Shown here in pieces: positions 6,947 through 8,491 of a DNA stretch of 8,491 bases. Position numbers and translations under genes: made by a program. Below the pieces are notes generated by a model, which worked only from the letters and a program-made list of their open reading frames with translations, had not been told where the DNA came from and did no database searches. The stretch comes from Oscillospiraceae bacterium (lineage in GTDB: Bacteria > Bacillota > Clostridia > Oscillospirales > Ruminococcaceae). Within the stretch, counting starts at the first letter, position 1. The number at the start of each line of letters is the position of its first letter. Where the stretch lies: positions 1 through 8,491 of the forward strand of contig JAFYEQ010000026.1 of NCBI GenBank assembly GCA_017544185.1, written 5' to 3'.

Positions 6947-7300
6947 ATGGATAATAAGAACTATAAGACAGCAAAGATACTCGTACTGATACCTCTGATC
7001 ATATTCGCGGTCATGGCCGTGAGCGCGTTGCTGTATGAAGTGGCAGGCGATCCTACCACGAACTTGGGGATGGCGCTGATCGGGATCTTTGCAGTCGGCG
7101 CGTTGCTGCTCCCACTGCCGTGTCTGATCATGGCGGTGATGGGGACCGTGTATGCATCAAGGGCAAAAGCGGAAGGCGCTGCACAGGCGGGCAAGTTCTA
7201 TGTGATAGGTGTGATCGAGATCATCGTCATCATCGCGGCTGTCATCGGCTTTGGGATATACTTCCTTGCTGGCCTGTGGAACGTGGCTATGGGCGTGTAG
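6947..7300 (+). CDS. Small three-helix membrane protein of unknown function
   Basis: A hydrophobic protein of 117 residues that I do not recognise. Predicted membrane segments are about 10-30, 40-70 (broken by P56 and P58) and 84-111. Between helices 2 and 3 is a short basic, polar loop with SRAKAEGAAQAGK, and the N-terminus MDNKNYKTAK is also basic. There is no lipobox, catalytic motif or cysteine cluster. The start is well supported by TAGGAG (6935-6940), six bases upstream of ATG 6947. It is divergent from the serine hydrolase gene and shares its regulatory region, including the 11-bp repeats; coregulation is possible but not shown. A weak and a strong terminator candidate follow at 7363-7381 and 7531-7558. 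Confidence 0.75.
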   Translation: MDNKNYKTAKILVLIPLIIFAVMAVSALLYEVAGDPTTNLGMALIGIFAVGALLLPLPCLIMAVMGTVYASRAKAEGAAQAGKFYVIGVIEIIVIIAAVIGFGIYFLAGLWNVAMGV

Positions 7301-7362
7301 ATACCTGAAAGCAGCATTATACTATCCCGCTTTGAGATAATGATCTCGCACTGAAGAGATGC

Positions 7363-7381
7363 AACTGTCCGCGCAGTTTTT
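7363..7381 (+). terminator. Weak intrinsic terminator candidate after the membrane protein gene
   Basis: AACTG (7363-7367) and CAGTT (7374-7378) form a 5-bp stem with a 6-base loop, followed by three more T (7379-7381). The stem is short, so termination would be partial at best. Confidence 0.3.
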
Positions 7382-7409
7382 AGGGACAAGGGACGAGGGA
7401 CGAGGAAAG
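7382..7409. repeat. Heptamer tandem array, unit AGGGACG
   Basis: Four consecutive 7-base units: AGGGACA, AGGGACG, AGGGACG and a degraded AGGAAAG. The plus strand is almost pure purine with three GGG runs and one GG at 4-base spacing, so it could fold as a G-quadruplex. Confidence 0.7.
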
Positions 7410-7414
7410 AGTGA

Positions 7415-7457
7415 TCTTCAGTTTCTGGCTTCTAGCCTCTTGCTCTCTGGCCTCTGG
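7415..7457. repeat. Heptamer tandem array, unit YYTCTRG
   Basis: After a degraded TCTTCAG come TTTCTGG (7422-7428), CTTCTAG, CCTCTTG, CTCTCTGG (one base longer) and CCTCTGG (7451-7457). The plus strand is pyrimidine-rich, opposite in character to the purine-rich array just upstream, so the two can partly pair. Confidence 0.65.
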
Positions 7458-7530
7458 AATGGCTCTCGCCATATCCCAAATGGGGCTGTAGTCCATACTC
7501 TGCATCCAAGGTCTAGAGCAAGGACAGTAT

Positions 7531-7558
7531 AAAAGAGGCAGCCGAAGCTGCCTCTTTT
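7531..7558. terminator. Strong bidirectional intrinsic terminator
   Basis: AAAAGAGGCAGC (7531-7542) pairs perfectly with GCTGCCTCTTTT (7547-7558) across a CGAA loop. The A-run and T-run flanking a GC-rich core make it usable in both directions, fitting its place between the convergent membrane protein and diguanylate cyclase genes. Confidence 0.85.
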
Positions 7559-7579
7559 CAGATGCTGTTGTGATACCCG

Positions 7580-7652
7580 ACAAAAGAGAGCGGGAAATTT
7601 TGTGATATCCTATAAATATGCGGGATATCCGTAGAAACTTGCAGATACGGAT
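7580..7652. repeat. Three successive dyads with 12-base loops
   Basis: ACAAAA/TTTTGT (7580-7585, 7598-7603), GATATCC/GGATATC (7604-7610, 7623-7629) and ATCCGTA/TACGGAT (7627-7633, 7646-7652). Each has a 12-base loop. The second and third overlap by three bases, so they cannot both form completely. On the minus strand they would lie in the 3' untranslated part of the diguanylate cyclase message. Confidence 0.4.
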
Positions 7653-7696
7653 CGGATAATGCCCTGTTCAGCGTGAGATACGTAAAAATAACTGAT

Positions 7697-7725
7697 TTGA
7701 CAAAGTGAGCCGATCGTAGTATAAT
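7697..7725 (+). promoter_or_regulatory. Perfect-consensus sigma-A promoter directed into the 3' end of the diguanylate cyclase gene
   Basis: -35 TTGACA (7697-7702), 17-base spacer, -10 TATAAT (7720-7725): a full match at both hexamers and optimal spacing. Transcription would start near 7732 on the plus strand and enter the leftward gene at its stop codon (7759). The only downstream plus-strand frames are a 16-codon one from ATG 7733 without a clear ribosome binding site and shadows of the cyclase gene, so the product would be an antisense or small RNA. Confidence 0.6.
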
Positions 7726-7758
7726 ATCAGCAGATGAGGTGCATCGGCGGAGCATCGC

Positions 7759-8491
7759 TCAGCCTTGAGGATCCTGCTTTTTAGCGGCCTTGTCTCTGTA
7801 CATCTCCTCGTCGGCGCGGTTGACCACGTCGGATACCGACTGATCTGTACGGGGGTCGTATACCGCAAGTCCGCAGGCCACAGATACATATTCGATCGGC
7901 AGCGGCGATACGTCGGAATATGGGCTGAGCCGTTCGTTGAACGTCTTCATGAGGGCATCGGCTCTCTCAAGGTCCTCTCCGATAAGTACGGCTACGAACT
8001 CATCTCCGCCGATCCTGTATACGGGGCTGTGCTTGAACACATTGCATATCAGACGACAGGCTCTCAGAAGATACGCATCTCCCGCTTCATGGCCCTGCCA
8101 GTCATTTATGAGCTTCAGGCTGTTCACGTCGAACATGGCGACGGCGAATAGGGCATCGGGGTCGGAAATCATCATGGCCAGCAGAGACTTCTCCTTATCC
8201 TCGAAGGCCATACGGTTGTTGACCTTAGTCAGAGGATCGCACCGCATAAGATCCATGAGCCTCTTGTTGATGATATCCAGCGTTAGGGCATGGCGGAACT
8301 TATCCAGCGCCGAGCTCATGCGGTTCTGATATATATGCAGGAAGCGCGGCTCTATCTTGTCCAGACAGTCTCTGAATATCAGATACCCATATGCCATATC
8401 CATCTCGTGCAGGGGCAGGAACACATACAGATGAGAAGCTCCCTCGGCATCGTACCCGGGGATAAGGCCGCGGGGATCGAACGTGGTGCCT
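7759..8491 (-). CDS. Diguanylate cyclase, GGDEF domain (5' end outside window)
   Basis: This is the C-terminal part of an enzyme that makes c-di-GMP from two GTP. The frame stays open to the window edge and beyond the GTG at 8424, so that GTG is not the start: in-frame codons upstream encode DPRGLIPGYDAEGASHLYV. A sensor end containing YVFLPLHEMDMAYGYLIF is followed by a helical linker and the GGDEF domain, which begins with DPLTKVNNR. The metal and substrate residues are present: FDVNSLKLIND, GHEAGD and an intact GGDEF (bases 7996-8010). The usual inhibitory-site RxxD before GGDEF is absent; the corresponding residues read FKHS. In related Clostridia this linker type follows a LacI-like periplasmic-binding sensor domain, which may lie outside the window (inference). 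The stop is TGA at 7761-7759; a strong terminator follows at 7531-7558 in its direction. Confidence 0.92.
   Translation of the reverse strand, partial: GTTFDPRGLIPGYDAEGASHLYVFLPLHEMDMAYGYLIFRDCLDKIEPRFLHIYQNRMSSALDKFRHALTLDIINKRLMDLMRCDPLTKVNNRMAFEDKEKSLLAMMISDPDALFAVAMFDVNSLKLINDWQGHEAGDAYLLRACRLICNVFKHSPVYRIGGDEFVAVLIGEDLERADALMKTFNERLSPYSDVSPLPIEYVSVACGLAVYDPRTDQSVSDVVNRADEEMYRDKAAKKQDPQG

Larger units (their letters stand above)
7301..7758. other. Gene-free convergent region rich in repeats and dyads
   Basis: These bases between two convergent genes hold no open frame with a ribosome binding site or recognisable product. In order they contain: a small dyad (GAGAT/ATCTC, 7334-7347), a weak terminator, two heptamer arrays, a hairpin ATGGC/GCCAT (7459-7472), a strong bidirectional terminator, three successive dyads, and a rightward consensus promoter. 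Each important element has its own entry. Confidence 0.8.

Noticed and set aside
7382..7457. CRISPR-like array
   Set aside because: The units are contiguous heptamers without spacers, and no cas gene is present.

Overview
The window looks like chromosomal DNA of a Ruminococcus-like member of the Clostridia (Bacillota). The reasons are balanced base composition, heavy use of the ATA isoleucine codon, strong GGAGG-type ribosome binding sites, textbook sigma-A promoters often with an extended -10 TG, and several c-di-GMP genes built as in gut Clostridia. Genus is an inference; there is no rRNA, tRNA, CRISPR array, insertion sequence or phage gene here.

Layout. Left edge (1-1468, minus): a response regulator with REC, GGDEF and EAL domains, whose 3' end lies outside the window; its GGDEF signature is degenerate while the visible EAL residues are intact. 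A divergent promoter region (1469-1718) separates it from a rightward pair: a small Nudix hydrolase (1719-2219) and a large unrecognised protein of about 713 residues (2270-4411) with a Cys cluster and a C-terminal Imm26-like segment. Next is RNase Z (rnz, 4575-5498) with its own promoter and leader, meeting tail to tail, 12 bases apart, a leftward lipoprotein of the serine beta-lactamase/PBP-like family (5511-6779). A second divergent region (6780-6946) holds that gene's promoter, tandem 11-bp repeats and an inverted repeat, followed by a small three-helix membrane protein (6947-7300). Then comes about 460 bases without a gene (7301-7758), dense in structure: heptamer repeat arrays, a strong bidirectional terminator, three successive dyads, and a perfect-consensus promoter pointing into the tail of the next gene. 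Right edge (7759-8491, minus): the C-terminal part of a GGDEF diguanylate cyclase with an intact active site.

How the genes fit together. The two edge genes should have opposite effects on c-di-GMP: a phosphorylation-controlled phosphodiesterase on the left and a cyclase on the right. The central genes are mostly housekeeping or surface functions (tRNA 3'-end processing, Nudix clean-up, cell-surface serine hydrolase) plus unknowns. I see no complete, obviously new multi-gene system. The best candidates for something undescribed are the 713-residue protein behind the Nudix gene, the heptamer-repeat element, and the possible antisense transcript against the diguanylate cyclase gene.
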